In this document: piece by piece, positions 44,202 through 53,740 of the stretch | How the letters are laid out: every line of letters begins with the position of its first letter | How positions within the stretch are numbered: the stretch's first letter is position 1 | Source of the DNA: Brucella gallinifaecis | GTDB taxonomy: Bacteria > Pseudomonadota > Alphaproteobacteria > Rhizobiales > Rhizobiaceae | NCBI RefSeq assembly: GCF_006476605.1 | Contig: NZ_ML636805.1 | Location: 167,442-231,441 of the forward strand | Direction: 5' to 3' | Length of the DNA: 64,000 nucleotides | Position numbers and translations under genes: made by a program | The notes under the pieces: generated by a model | The model's input: the letters and a program-made list of their open reading frames with translations, nothing else | What the model was told of the DNA's origin: nothing | Databases searched by the model: none

Positions 44202-45077
44202 CTACTGCTCAAGACGCGCCAGCAAAGATGAGGTGTCCCAGCGGCCACCACCAATCTTTTGAATTTCTTTGTAAAATTGATCTACCAGTGCGGTCACAGG
44301 AAGTGATGCACCATTATGATTTGCTTCCTGAAGGCAGATACCCAGATCCTTGCGCATCCAGTCAACCGCGAAACCAAAATCATATTTGCCTTGGTTCATC
44401 GTACTGTAGCGATTTTCCATCTGCCATGAACCTGCGGCACCTTTGGAAATCACGCCAATCAGTTTTTCGATATCAAGACCGGCTTTTTTGCCAAAATGAA
44501 TCCCCTCGGCAAGCCCCTGAACGAGGCCGGCAATACAAATCTGATTAACCATTTTAGCAAGTTGACCAGAGCCAACGGGTCCCATCAGGCCAACCGAGCG
44601 AGCGTAAGCTTCAATAATTGGTTGGGCGCGTTCGAACACGTCTTGCGATGCGCCTACCATGACGGTGAGGACGCCGTTTTCAGCTCCGGCCTGACCGCCA
44701 GATACCGGAGCATCGATGAAATGAAAACCACGTGTTTTCGCTTCCGCATCAAGTTCACGCGCGACTTCGGCTGAAGCAGTCGTATTATCAATGAATATGG
44801 CATCTTTCTTCATAGTTGAGAAAGCACCATCTGCTCCCGTTGTCACTTGTCGCAGATCATCATCATTGCCCACACAGCAGAAGATAAAATCAGCATCACG
44901 CGCAGCTTCAGCGGGACTGGTTGCATGATTGCCACCGAACTGTTCAGTCCATTTGATAGCTTTCGCAGCTGTGCGATTGAAGACGGTGACATCATAGCCA
45001 CCTTTTACTTTCAAATGGCCAGCCATTGGATAGCCCATCACGCCGAGGCCGAGAAAGGCCACTTTATTTGCTGTCAT
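44202..45077 (-). CDS. 3-hydroxyisobutyrate dehydrogenase / 2-hydroxy-3-oxopropionate reductase family enzyme
   Basis: NAD(P)-dependent beta-hydroxyacid dehydrogenase, reducing tartronate semialdehyde or oxidising 3-hydroxyisobutyrate. The 291-residue product has the Rossmann loop FLGLGVMGYPMAGHL, the substrate motif DAPVSGGQAGAENGVLTVMVG, and the catalytic Lys in GSGQLAKMVNQ. GGAGG lies 9 nt before ATG 45077; upstream in-frame ATGs (to 45185) have no such site. It lies 146 nt downstream of the ABC transporter permease genes on the same strand. Substrate cannot be decided from sequence. Confidence 0.88.
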   Translation of the reverse strand: MTANKVAFLGLGVMGYPMAGHLKVKGGYDVTVFNRTAAKAIKWTEQFGGNHATSPAEAARDADFIFCCVGNDDDLRQVTTGADGAFSTMKKDAIFIDNTTASAEVARELDAEAKTRGFHFIDAPVSGGQAGAENGVLTVMVGASQDVFERAQPIIEAYARSVGLMGPVGSGQLAKMVNQICIAGLVQGLAEGIHFGKKAGLDIEKLIGVISKGAAGSWQMENRYSTMNQGKYDFGFAVDWMRKDLGICLQEANHNGASLPVTALVDQFYKEIQKIGGGRWDTSSLLARLEQ

Positions 45078-45223
45078 TATCTGATACCTCCGGGGAATTC
45101 TTGAATGCATAGAAGCCGTGGAATTGCGTTCATGACGCTTTAGATCAGGCATGCATATAAAGCAGATCGCCTCCGGTTGCTGCAAGGCTGCCGGGGGCGA
45201 ATATTATTCTTTTATAGCTGAGT

Positions 45224-46045
45224 TTATCGGACCAGATGTTTTGTTAGCCGTCTTTCCAGAAAATCCCATATATGCCGCAGGCATTCGACAATGAGCAGAT
45301 AAATAACGGCTGCCCATATGTAAGTCTGGAAGTCGAATGTGCGTGAATAGGCACGACGTGTTTCACCCATAAGATCAAGAACCGTGATGATTGCAACGAT
45401 TGCCGATCCCTTGATCATCAGAATGATTTCATTGCCGTAAGGCCGAAGCGCAACAATCAGCGCTTGTGGCAGAATAACTTTCCAGAAGGTCACACGCTTT
45501 GAAATACCAAGGGCTGCAGCGCCTTCCCATTGTCCGGGCGCAACACTTTGAATAGCACCACGCAGGATTTCCGCCTGATAAGCGGCTGTGTTGAGTGAGA
45601 AGGCGAGAATTGCACAATTCCACGCATCGCGGAAAAATATCCATAGCCCGATAGATTCAAGAAAGGGACGGAAAGTTCCAAAACCATAATAGATCAGGAA
45701 GGTTTGTGCGAGAAGCGGAGTGCCACGAAAGAAATAGACGTAACCGAATGCCAGGCTGCGCAACAAGCGGTTTTTTGACATGCGTGCGGCAGTGATTGGC
45801 AGTGATAAAATCGCGCCAATGATGATGGAAATAGCAACCAGTTGTAATGTGACGAGAAGACCGGACCAATAACGCGGTCCGTAGGTCTCAAACAGGTCGA
45901 TGCGCCATGTGTTGTAGAGATAAATCGCAAGGCCCGCAAAGAGCAGCGCCCATATGGCAACGATAATATGACCTGCAATTCTAACGCGTGTCCACTTTCG
46001 TTCTAAAGGCGGCGGAGCAATAACATCTGAGAAGGTTTCACTCAT
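45224..46045 (-). CDS. Polar amino-acid ABC transporter permease (HisM/OccM type)
   Basis: One of two inner-membrane permeases of a His/Lys/Arg/opine-type importer. The 273-residue product has an N-terminal helix, then the His/Glu/Gln/Arg permease signature: RGTPLLAQTFLIYYG near the middle, AYQAEILRGAIQSVAPGQWEGAAALG (EAA loop) and about five helices. ATG 46045 follows the upstream permease stop by 2 nt, so the two are translated in series; a longer reading to 46336 would run into the upstream gene. Confidence 0.9.
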   Translation of the reverse strand: MSETFSDVIAPPPLERKWTRVRIAGHIIVAIWALLFAGLAIYLYNTWRIDLFETYGPRYWSGLLVTLQLVAISIIIGAILSLPITAARMSKNRLLRSLAFGYVYFFRGTPLLAQTFLIYYGFGTFRPFLESIGLWIFFRDAWNCAILAFSLNTAAYQAEILRGAIQSVAPGQWEGAAALGISKRVTFWKVILPQALIVALRPYGNEIILMIKGSAIVAIITVLDLMGETRRAYSRTFDFQTYIWAAVIYLLIVECLRHIWDFLERRLTKHLVR

Positions 46046-46047
46046 GA

Positions 46048-46770
46048 TCAGGCTCCTCGCGACGCATTGCTGCCAGCATCTGCCCAACGACCGATACGGT
46101 TGATGAAATATGATGAAATGATTGCAAGAAACAGATAAAGTAGACAGGCGACGCCAAAGAAAAGGAAAGGTTCCTTTGTTACCCGGGCTGCAATCGAGGT
46201 CTGGCGCAAAATATCCGAGAGTGTGATGACAGAGACAAGAGATGTGTCTTTGAGCAATACAAGCCAAAGATTGGCGAGGCCCGGCAAGGCAATCTTGATA
46301 AGCTGCGGCAGGATGACTTTTCGCATTGTCTGCCAATATGAAAGGCCGACCGCATAACCGCCTTCATACTGTCCTTGAGGGATTGCACGGAAAGCCGAAA
46401 GAAATACTTCACTGGAATAGGATGAAAAAACAAAGCCCAGTGCAATCATACCGGCGACAAAAGCATTAATTTCGATCTTGGCACTGATTTCAAAAAATGT
46501 GAGTGCATTTTGAAGCAGCAATGAGGCGCCAAAATAGACAAGAAATAGTGTCAGAAGCTCAGGCAGCCCGCGAAAAATTGTCGTATAAATATTACTGGCA
46601 AGGCGCATCGAAGGTTCAGCCGACTGCTTCCCGAGCGCAACCAGAAAACCCAGAATTAATCCTAGTGGTAACGTTGCAAGAGCAAGAGAAATGGTGACAA
46701 GAAGTCCCCAGGCGATACTGCGTCCCCATCCTTGCGGACCAAAGCTTAATAAGGTGGCGTAATGTTCCAT
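46048..46770 (-). CDS. Polar amino-acid ABC transporter permease (HisQ/OccQ type)
   Basis: The second permease of the pair. The 240-residue product has IFRGLPELLTLFLVYFGAS, the EAA loop SEVFLSAFRAIPQGQYEGGYAVGLS and IKIALPGLANLWLVLLKDTSLVSVI, both typical of the family. It is separated from the binding protein gene upstream by 144 nt that include a hairpin, and from the next permease by 2 nt. The ATPase subunit is not encoded in this operon. Confidence 0.9.
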   Translation of the reverse strand: MEHYATLLSFGPQGWGRSIAWGLLVTISLALATLPLGLILGFLVALGKQSAEPSMRLASNIYTTIFRGLPELLTLFLVYFGASLLLQNALTFFEISAKIEINAFVAGMIALGFVFSSYSSEVFLSAFRAIPQGQYEGGYAVGLSYWQTMRKVILPQLIKIALPGLANLWLVLLKDTSLVSVITLSDILRQTSIAARVTKEPFLFFGVACLLYLFLAIISSYFINRIGRWADAGSNASRGA

Positions 46771-46867
46771 GCGCCTGATCTCTTTCTTTGGATCTGTTTG
46801 ATGCCTGTTTTAAAGTCGCTGGTGCATCTTTTACAGGTCTTGAAAAATTCGCACAGCCCAAATAGTC

Positions 46868-46897
46868 GCGCCGGCTTACCTGGAAGTAAACCGGCGC
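46868..46897 (-). other. Intercistronic hairpin between the binding-protein and permease genes
   Basis: GCGCCGGCTTAC and GTAAACCGGCGC are inverted repeats with one mismatch and a 6-nt loop, 18 nt past the stop of the binding-protein gene. There is no long T-run. Hairpins at this point in ABC importer operons are known to stabilise the upstream mRNA and keep binding protein in excess over permease. Confidence 0.55.
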
Positions 46898-46914
46898 ATA
46901 AAAGTTAAATTATA

Positions 46915-47721
46915 TTAGTTTTCTGCGCCGTAGGCGTCGAAATCAAAGTATTTATCATTGATTTCTTTATATTTTCCATTTGTACGAATTGCCTTGATCG
47001 CCTCATTGAACTTTTCGATCAGTTCAGGGCGTCCTTTCTTGAAGGCAACGCCAGCGCCTGGGCCATGAATTTCAATGACAGGCGGGAAGGTGCCGACCAT
47101 TTTACAACATGCACCATCCGGCGAGTTGAGCCACTCAGCCAGGGTCACGCTATCGTCATTCACTGCATCAAGTCGTCCGTTCGCAAGATCAAGGCGATAT
47201 TCTTCCGCTGTCGGATAAGCCTTGACTGTGCTGTCGGTAAAGGTTTTTTCTGAATAATTGGAATGCGTTGTCGACCCCTGTACGCCAATTGTTTTGCCTG
47301 CGAGGTCTTCTTTGGTTACACCCTTGATATCGGTGTCTTTAGGCGCTGCAATGCCGGGAGGTGTGTTGTAATACTTGTTTGAGAAGTCAACCTGCTTCTT
47401 GCGTTCGTCCGTGATCGACATGGAGGCGATGAACGCATCGAACTTGCCTGACTGAAGGGCAGGGATTGCGCCGTCCCATTCCTGGGTAACGAATTCACAT
47501 TCGGCCTTCATTTCATCGCAAAGTGCCTTGGCGATATCAACGTCAAAACCGGATAGTGTGCCATCGGGCTTGATGAAGTTGAAAGGAGGGTAAGCACCTT
47601 CCGTGCCTATTTTGAGCTTCAGTGGTTCCTGAGCATTGGCAATATTTGTGGTCATGCTGCCGAATGTCATTGCAAGAACTGCAACGGTTGTTACTGCTGT
47701 GATACGCTGAATAACGCGCAT
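46915..47721 (-). CDS. Periplasmic amino-acid-binding protein (LAO/HisJ/opine type)
   Basis: Captures polar amino acids or opines in the periplasm for the two permeases downstream. The 268-residue product has a signal peptide (about residues 1-30, cut after NIANAQE), and the family's TEGAYPPFNFIKPDGTLSGFDVDIAKALCDEM, ASMSITDERKKQVDFS, and NGKYKEINDKYFDFD at the end. Two cysteine pairs are seen (CDEMKAEC, DGACCKM). Ligand not deducible. ATG 47721 has AGAGGATC upstream. Confidence 0.92.
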   Translation of the reverse strand: MRVIQRITAVTTVAVLAMTFGSMTTNIANAQEPLKLKIGTEGAYPPFNFIKPDGTLSGFDVDIAKALCDEMKAECEFVTQEWDGAIPALQSGKFDAFIASMSITDERKKQVDFSNKYYNTPPGIAAPKDTDIKGVTKEDLAGKTIGVQGSTTHSNYSEKTFTDSTVKAYPTAEEYRLDLANGRLDAVNDDSVTLAEWLNSPDGACCKMVGTFPPVIEIHGPGAGVAFKKGRPELIEKFNEAIKAIRTNGKYKEINDKYFDFDAYGAEN

Positions 47722-48058
47722 TCCTGATCCTCTCGTTTTGTTTTGGCTGGTTCCCTGATTGTTTTTTGGTTCAGCCGATTTGGGATGCTGGCTCGATAAA
47801 ATGTGTTGAACAAAACTCGTCTGTTATCCTTTATTTGTTACCAATAGATACAGGACATAACAACGCGCAATATTTTTTCTCCGATATGCCCAACCATCTT
47901 ACCCGACAGCTGATAATCCCACCATTTCCGGTTGGATTGCAAGACGCTCAACGTAATTTAATTATTCATCTGAAGTCGGTGTTTAAAAGGTTTTTTTGCG
48001 ATTTATGGCACTTAATCCTGTTTTTTCACGGCTTAAAAGGGGATTATAAGTGAATTCC
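47722..48058 (-). other. Intergenic region between the ABC importer and mobB
   Basis: 337 nt, A+T-rich. It holds the promoter of the binding-protein gene and the 3' end of the moaA-mobB unit. No gene, hairpin terminator or repeat is obvious. An open frame of 95 codons on the plus strand starts without a ribosome-binding site and shows no recognisable protein. Confidence 0.4.
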
Positions 48059-48580
48059 TCACAGATCCATCAATTGCTCTACAAAGTCTGTAATAGCTGC
48101 GATTCCATCCAGATCAAATACGGGTAATTTTTCATCTCCTTTGATATAATCGCTGGCAATGGCAACGATAGAGGGATCACTTTGCGCGAGCGCCGGACCT
48201 TCATGTCCATCTGTTCGCCTCAACTCGATTTTGTAGTGAGATTCGCTCTTGTATCCTTCAACAAGAACAAGATCACAGGGAGCAAGCATGCTGACAATTT
48301 TCTCAAGCGGTGGCTCTTCTTCTCCCATATTTTCATGCATGATCGCATATCGGGCTGATGAGACGATTGCGACTTCCGAGGCTCCGGCATTTCTATGACG
48401 CCATGAATCTGTACCAACATGATCGATGTCGAAGTTATGGTGCGCGTGTTTTACGGTTGATATTTTGTAGCCGCGCTTTGTGAGCTCCTGCACAAGTTTT
48501 TCAGTCAGGGTGGTTTTGCCTGAGTTTTTCCAGCCCGTGATGCCAAATATTTTCTGTGTCCCCATTTTTTCCTTTGTCAT
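48059..48580 (-). CDS. mobB: Molybdopterin-guanine dinucleotide biosynthesis adaptor MobB
   Basis: GTP-binding accessory protein that helps MobA attach GMP to molybdenum cofactor. The 173-residue product has the P-loop GWKNSGKTT near the N-terminus, VKHAHHNFDIDHVGTDSWRH, and DLVLVEGYKSE, all typical of MobB. It overlaps mobA by 4 nt (ATGA), so the two are translationally coupled. Confidence 0.93.
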   Translation of the reverse strand: MTKEKMGTQKIFGITGWKNSGKTTLTEKLVQELTKRGYKISTVKHAHHNFDIDHVGTDSWRHRNAGASEVAIVSSARYAIMHENMGEEEPPLEKIVSMLAPCDLVLVEGYKSESHYKIELRRTDGHEGPALAQSDPSIVAIASDYIKGDEKLPVFDLDGIAAITDFVEQLMDL

Positions 48581-49221
48581 TGCAGCGCCTCATGAAGCTT
48601 TCTTGCGTTTATAAGGTCTTCGGCCTTGTTGATGTTGAAAAATGGATCATAGATTCCGGTTGTTTTTGGCAATGGTTGAAATGGAAAATCAACCACCTCA
48701 AATCCAATGCTTCGCGCGAAGGCCAGCACGCTGGCTTTATCAGTGTGCTCCAGCCATGTATTCAATGGTTGCAACAAATCTGTCTTCCAAAGGCCAAAAA
48801 TCGGGTGAAGCTGACCATTGGAACTTGCAATGACAATAGGTGCATTGGTCTTCTGCTGGCGCTCATAGAGCCGGGACATAAGGTCTTGCGGAATAAAGGG
48901 GCAGTCAGCGGTAACGCTAAGCACAAACGGAAAATCTCGCGCATATTCAAATGCCGTTTTGAGACCGACAAGCGGCCCACCATGGTTGCAATGGGTATCG
49001 GCAATGACTGATACGCTAAGGTCAGGCAAATTGTGATGATCTGTATTTGTATTGATAAACAGATGATCGACTTGTGGTGAAATTCGTGCGGCGACCTGTT
49101 CCAGAACTGTTTGAGCGCCAAGCAATTGCAGAAACTTGTCACCCGCAATACCATCCGCCTGCATTCGGCTGGATTTCCCTCCGGCTATGATTACTCCGGC
49201 TATGCGCTTTATGTTTGGCAT
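48577..49221 (-). CDS. mobA: Molybdenum cofactor guanylyltransferase MobA
   Basis: Transfers GMP from GTP to molybdopterin to make Mo-bis-MGD. The 214-residue product has the nucleotidyltransferase start AGVIIAGGKSSRMQ and a GDK three to eight residues later than usual (ADGIAGDKF), the conserved VTADCPFIPQDLM acidic motif and INKAEDL near the end. The longer loop between GGKSSRM and GDK is a mild oddity. ATG 49221 overlaps the upstream stop by one base. Confidence 0.92.
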   Translation of the reverse strand: MPNIKRIAGVIIAGGKSSRMQADGIAGDKFLQLLGAQTVLEQVAARISPQVDHLFINTNTDHHNLPDLSVSVIADTHCNHGGPLVGLKTAFEYARDFPFVLSVTADCPFIPQDLMSRLYERQQKTNAPIVIASSNGQLHPIFGLWKTDLLQPLNTWLEHTDKASVLAFARSIGFEVVDFPFQPLPKTTGIYDPFFNINKAEDLINARKLHEALQ

Positions 49222-50117
49222 TATAAGGCTTCCTGCCTGTTCCTATTGCGCTTTTTACGGCTGTTTTCGCGATAGACCATGTAAATACCGCTACCAACCA
49301 CGAGAACCGATCCGGCGATTGTATAGGAATCGGGTGCTTCACTGAAAACAATCGTGCTTAGCAATATAGCCCAGAGCAGGCTTGAATAGCGAAATGGTGA
49401 CACAAACGAGATTTCGCCTTCCCGCATAGCCAGAATGATAAAATGATAACCAACGAGCAGAAGCCCTGCCGCTAAGGCCATGAAAACTATTGGCTCAATT
49501 CCAACGGGTTGCCAGCCGCCCATGGGAACAGTCAGTGCGCCGCCTGTCAGAGTGATTGCCCCGGCTGTCAGGGTCGAGAGGTAGAGTGTCGAGACATGCG
49601 CAGGCACGCGACGTGTTGCAATATCGCGTAGGGCTGCAAAGCAGACACTGGAAAGAAGCACACCAACAGCGGCAAAACTGGTTGAACTGTCAGCACCGGG
49701 ACGAATGATAATTATAACACCGATCAGCCCCACCGAGATACAAAGCCAGCGTCGCCAGCCAACTTTTTCATTTAGAAAAAGCACAGCGCCCAATGTCACG
49801 ACAAGCGGTGTAGCCTGAAAAACTGCGGAACAGAATGCTTGCGAAAGATGGCCGAGCGAATAAATATAAGTGATCGTTGCCAATACTTCGCCCAAAACAC
49901 GTAGCAGCGTCATTCTATCCATCGATAGATTGCGCAAGGCGCCGTTGCGCCATGCCAGCAAGCCAATGACGATTGTCGCAAATATTCCGCGAATGAACAT
50001 ATATTGTCCGCTGTTCATCTGCTCGAGAAGGTATTTTGTAATGGTGTCGCCAATGGTAAAGGTTCCCATTGCGAGGAGCATAAAAATACTGGCACGGAAA
50101 TTCGCTGTTTGCGGCAC
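49221..50117 (-). CDS. EamA/DMT-superfamily permease
   Basis: Inner-membrane protein of about ten helices made of two EamA domains, exporter or importer of an unknown metabolite. The 298-residue product begins RASIFMLLAMGTFTIGDTITKYL and has SQAFCSAVFQATPLVVTLGAVLFLNEKVGWRRW and EGEISFVSPFRYSSLLWAILLSTIVFSEAP, the hinge signatures of the family. It ends in the C-terminal basic tail SRKKRNRNRQ. It lies between moaA and mobA, with its stop overlapping the mobA start by one base, so it is part of the moaA-mobA-mobB unit, which is unusual. Confidence 0.87.
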   Translation of the reverse strand: MPQTANFRASIFMLLAMGTFTIGDTITKYLLEQMNSGQYMFIRGIFATIVIGLLAWRNGALRNLSMDRMTLLRVLGEVLATITYIYSLGHLSQAFCSAVFQATPLVVTLGAVLFLNEKVGWRRWLCISVGLIGVIIIIRPGADSSTSFAAVGVLLSSVCFAALRDIATRRVPAHVSTLYLSTLTAGAITLTGGALTVPMGGWQPVGIEPIVFMALAAGLLLVGYHFIILAMREGEISFVSPFRYSSLLWAILLSTIVFSEAPDSYTIAGSVLVVGSGIYMVYRENSRKKRNRNRQEAL

Positions 50118-50206
50118 GATATAAAATCTCGATTAAGGTTATATATCGCTAGCTCATCGTTTGGATTCAGTCCAATTGATACTTGTTACCGATCCATCTA
50201 AATTCT

Positions 50207-51262
50207 TTATCCACCTGTGAGGCTCATATGGCGGGCAACGGCTGGCCGATTGTGGTCACGGTCAATGATGAAATCATGGCCTTTGGGCTTGCGTGATATG
50301 GCTTCATCAATTGCATTATTGAGTATATCATCGCTTTCGCTTGCACGCACTGGCGCCCGCAGATCTGCCTCATCATTCTGGCCAAGACACATATAAAGCA
50401 TACCTGTGCAGGTGAGGCGTACACGATTGCAGCTCTCGCAAAAATTATGCGTAAGCGGAGTGATGAAGCCGAGTCGTCCTCCGGTTTCAGCAATTGTTAC
50501 ATAGCGGGCAGGGCCACCGGTACGATATGGAATATCAGAGAGCGTGAATTGCTGGCTGAGAGCAGCACGGAGCCGTGAGAGCGGGAGATATTGATCTGTA
50601 CGATCAAATTCAATTTCTCCCATAGGCATTGTTTCAATCAGCGTCATATCCATATCGCGGCCATGTGCCCAGCGGATCAGCTCTGGAATTTCAAACTCAT
50701 TGAAATCTTTAAGCGCCACTGCATTGATCTTGACGCGGATACCAGCCTTTTGTGCAGCGCTGATCCCTTCCAGAACCCGATTAACATCGCCCCAGCGGGT
50801 GATCATACGAAATTTGTCAGGATCGAGTGTATCGATGGAAACATTGATGCGTTTCACACCGCAATCAGCCAGTTCATCCGCATAGCGTGTGAGCTGTGAG
50901 CCGTTGGTGGTAAGTGTCAGCTCATCGAGTGCGCCACTTTGCAAATGTCGGGAAAGACCACGAATGAGGTGCATTATGTTTTTACGCATAAGAGGCTCGC
51001 CACCAGTCAGGCGCAATTTTCTGACACCCTTTTCAATAAAGGCACTGCAAATGCGGTCGAGTTCTTCGAGAGTAAGCAAATCTTTTTTAGGCAGGAAAGT
51101 CATATGCTCTGCCATGCAATAAGTGCAGCGGAAATCGCAACGATCTGTGACAGACACACGCAAATAGGTGACAGCACGCCCGAATGGATCGATCATCTGT
51201 CCGTTCGGTGAAACATCAGGCAGTGTTTGAAGACGTTGTGTAATATGTGCCATTGTTTCCAT
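50207..51262 (-). CDS. moaA: GTP 3',8-cyclase MoaA (radical SAM)
   Basis: First enzyme of molybdenum cofactor synthesis, converting GTP to the cyclic 8-hydro intermediate. The 351-residue product has the N-terminal radical SAM cluster motif CDFRCTYC, the C-terminal second cluster motif [14 protein letters not shown], and ends in the functional double glycine (SLTGG). An ATG three codons in (51253) has GGA upstream and is an alternative start. It heads the minus-strand unit moaA - DMT permease - mobA - mobB. moaC, which works with it, is not here. Confidence 0.96.
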   Translation of the reverse strand: METMAHITQRLQTLPDVSPNGQMIDPFGRAVTYLRVSVTDRCDFRCTYCMAEHMTFLPKKDLLTLEELDRICSAFIEKGVRKLRLTGGEPLMRKNIMHLIRGLSRHLQSGALDELTLTTNGSQLTRYADELADCGVKRINVSIDTLDPDKFRMITRWGDVNRVLEGISAAQKAGIRVKINAVALKDFNEFEIPELIRWAHGRDMDMTLIETMPMGEIEFDRTDQYLPLSRLRAALSQQFTLSDIPYRTGGPARYVTIAETGGRLGFITPLTHNFCESCNRVRLTCTGMLYMCLGQNDEADLRAPVRASESDDILNNAIDEAISRKPKGHDFIIDRDHNRPAVARHMSLTGG

Positions 51263-51445
51263 TTGTCGCGATATTTGCTCGCTCTCTATATCAAGAGATA
51301 GTTTTACGCTGCCACTTTGTCCAGTTCGACGCCGTTTATACCAGCTTCAACAAAAAGCGAGCAGGAGCAGGACGAATTAAAATAGACGTTAGCAGGCGGT
51401 ATGTTTAATGAGAAATATATGCTGTTGAAGCGACGGAGAAGAGTG

Positions 51446-51808
51446 ATGAGTGATTTCTGGCCTACCGAACTGCGCGTCTCAAAGGATCGCAAGCTTTTGA
51501 CGGTCGCTTTTGAAGATAGTGCGCGTTTTGAGCTGCCAGCAGAATTATTGCGTGTATTATCACCCTCTGCAGAAGTACAGGGACATTCGCCGGAACAGCG
51601 TGTGACTGTAGGCGGCAAACGCAATGTTGAAATCATGCGTATGGACCCGGTGGGTAATTATGCCGTTCGCATCACCTTTGACGATATGCATGATACAGGT
51701 CTGTTTTCGTGGACTTATCTCCATAAGCTTGGCACAGAGAAAGAAACACTCTGGCAGACCTATCTGGATGAGCTTGATCAAAAAGCTTTGAAACGCGACC
51801 CGGCATAA
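51446..51808 (+). CDS. DUF971 protein (GBBH-like domain)
   Basis: A 120-residue protein that consists of the gamma-butyrobetaine-hydroxylase-like N-terminal domain (DUF971): WPTELRVSKDRKLLTVAFEDSARFELPAELLRVLSPSAE and VGNYAVRITFDDMHDTGLFSWTYLHKLG. Related domains have been linked to Fe-S assembly proteins but no function is settled. GGAGAAGAG lies just before ATG 51446; a longer reading from 51401 would add 15 residues. It lies divergent from moaA and convergent with fumarase. Confidence 0.87.
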   Translation: MSDFWPTELRVSKDRKLLTVAFEDSARFELPAELLRVLSPSAEVQGHSPEQRVTVGGKRNVEIMRMDPVGNYAVRITFDDMHDTGLFSWTYLHKLGTEKETLWQTYLDELDQKALKRDPA

Positions 51809-51824
51809 AGAAACCAGCATAAAG

Positions 51825-51848
51825 AAAAAGGCGGTTTCCCGCCTTTAT
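51825..51848. terminator. Bidirectional terminator between the DUF971 gene and fumarase
   Basis: AAAGGCGG and CCGCCTTT with a 4-nt loop, A-run to the left and T-run to the right; it touches the fumarase stop codon. Confidence 0.75.
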
Positions 51849-53468
51849 TCAACCCAGATTGAGTTCCTTGAAGAAGTCGTTACCCTTATCGTCAATGACA
51901 ATAAAGGCCGGAAAATCGACCACTTCAATACGCCAGATGGCTTCCATGCCGAGTTCTGGATATTCGACAACCTCAACCTTTTTGATGCAATCCTGCGCAA
52001 GACGCGCGGCGGGGCCGCCAATGGAGCCGAGATAAAAGCCGCCATGCCTGCCGCAGGCTTCGCGTACCTGCCGCGAGCGATTGCCCTTAGCCAGCATTAT
52101 CATGGATCCACCAAATGACTGGAATTGATCGACATAAGAATCCATACGTCCCGCGGTCGTTGGACCAAATGAACCGGATGCATAGCCGGTCGGTGTTTTG
52201 GCCGGGCCTGCATAGTAAACCGGATGATTTTTGAAATAATCCGGCATGGATTCGCCATTTTCCAGACGTTCACGGATTTTTGCATGGGCCAGATCGCGTG
52301 CAACGATGATCGAGCCTGTCAGCGAAAGCTGCGTTTTGACGGGATGTCTCGATAATTCCTTCAAAATATCTGCCATTGGCTGATTGAGGTCGATTTTAAC
52401 CACATGCGATGAGAGTTTTTCTTCATCGATCTCCGGCATATATTGTGCCGGGTTGGTTTCAAGCTGCTCAAGAAAAATACCGTCTTTGGTGATTTTTCCT
52501 TTCGCTTGGCGATCTGCCGAACAGGATACGCCAAGACCGATTGGCAAAGATGCACCGTGACGCGGCAGGCGGATAACACGCACGTCGTGGCAGAAATATT
52601 TGCCACCAAACTGTGCACCAACCCCAAGCGATTGCGTCAGCTTGTGAATTTCAGCTTCCATTTCAAGATCACGGAAAGCATGACCCGTTTCTGAACCTTC
52701 AGTAGGAAGTTCATCAAGATAGCGCGTGGAAGCGAGCTTCACGGTTTTCAGGTTCATTTCAGCAGATGTGCCGCCAATAACGATTGCCAGATGATAAGGC
52801 GGGCAGGCAGCAGTGCCAAGGCTGAGAATCTTGTCTTTGAGAAATTCAATCAGCCGGTCATGGGTGAGCAGCGAAGGCGTTCCCTGAAACAGGAATGTCT
52901 TGTTGGCAGAGCCGCCACCCTTGGCAACAAACAGAAATTTATAGGCGTCTTCGCCTTCTGCATAGATATCGATCTGTGCCGGCAAATTGTTTTTGGTGTT
53001 TCTCTCATCGAACATCGACAGCGGAGCAAGCTGAGAATAACGCAGGTTCTTCTTGTTATAGGCATCAAGAACGCCAGCGCCCAGTGCGTCTGCATCGCCG
53101 CCTTCGGTCCAGACCCTCCGGCCCTTTTTTCCCATGATGATAGCCGTGCCGGTATCCTGACACATTGGCAGCACGCCGCCTGCGGCGATATTGGCGTTTT
53201 TCAGGAGGTCATAGGCCACGAAACGATCATTATCGGTTGATTCCGGGTCTTTCATAATGTTTGCAAGCTGTTGCAGATGGCCGGGGCGCAACAGGTGGTT
53301 GATGTCAGCAAAAGCAGCTTCCGACAGAATGCGCAAACCTTCGGTGTCGACACTCAAAATTTCCTGCCCTTTGAATGTTTCAACTGAAACATAATCGGAG
53401 GTCAGTTTGCGATAAGGGGTCTTGTCTTCGCCCATTGGAAAAAGATCGGCGGCGCTTGCTTCTGCCAT
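51849..53468 (-). CDS. fumA: Fumarate hydratase, class I (4Fe-4S)
   Basis: Interconverts fumarate and malate in the TCA cycle, with an oxygen-sensitive 4Fe-4S cluster. The 539-residue product has the conserved [17 protein letters not shown] cluster ligand, [13 protein letters not shown] and the C-terminal [32 protein letters not shown] 53468 follows GAGG at about 7 nt; a longer reading to 53537 adds 23 residues with no match to the family. As a 4Fe-4S enzyme it is a likely client of the suf genes of this window. Confidence 0.95.
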   Translation of the reverse strand: MAEASAADLFPMGEDKTPYRKLTSDYVSVETFKGQEILSVDTEGLRILSEAAFADINHLLRPGHLQQLANIMKDPESTDNDRFVAYDLLKNANIAAGGVLPMCQDTGTAIIMGKKGRRVWTEGGDADALGAGVLDAYNKKNLRYSQLAPLSMFDERNTKNNLPAQIDIYAEGEDAYKFLFVAKGGGSANKTFLFQGTPSLLTHDRLIEFLKDKILSLGTAACPPYHLAIVIGGTSAEMNLKTVKLASTRYLDELPTEGSETGHAFRDLEMEAEIHKLTQSLGVGAQFGGKYFCHDVRVIRLPRHGASLPIGLGVSCSADRQAKGKITKDGIFLEQLETNPAQYMPEIDEEKLSSHVVKIDLNQPMADILKELSRHPVKTQLSLTGSIIVARDLAHAKIRERLENGESMPDYFKNHPVYYAGPAKTPTGYASGSFGPTTAGRMDSYVDQFQSFGGSMIMLAKGNRSRQVREACGRHGGFYLGSIGGPAARLAQDCIKKVEVVEYPELGMEAIWRIEVVDFPAFIVIDDKGNDFFKELNLG

Positions 53469-53740
53469 TTTGGTACCTCGCTTGCTTGCCAGCATATAAA
53501 CTGTCGGGCTTTTAGCGCGATGCGAGATGGAATCCACTGCGGCACTTTGCGCAATATGAGAGTAAGCAAAGGCACCACTCTATCTGCAAAAACGTTTTTC
53601 AATAAAAAATGATAGAGTCAGGCACTAAAAAACAGGAAGATGCATTAACGTTAAACGATTCTATACGAGATTCATCAATTCTATGGGCAAAGATTGACGC
53701 GGCTTTGCTCAATGGCGGTCGCACTGAATTGGCGGTTAGA

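Noticed and set aside
47766..48053. A 95-codon frame between mobB and the ABC importer
   Set aside because: No ribosome-binding site, A+T-rich, and the translation has no signal, domain or membrane pattern; it lies in the promoter region of the binding-protein gene.
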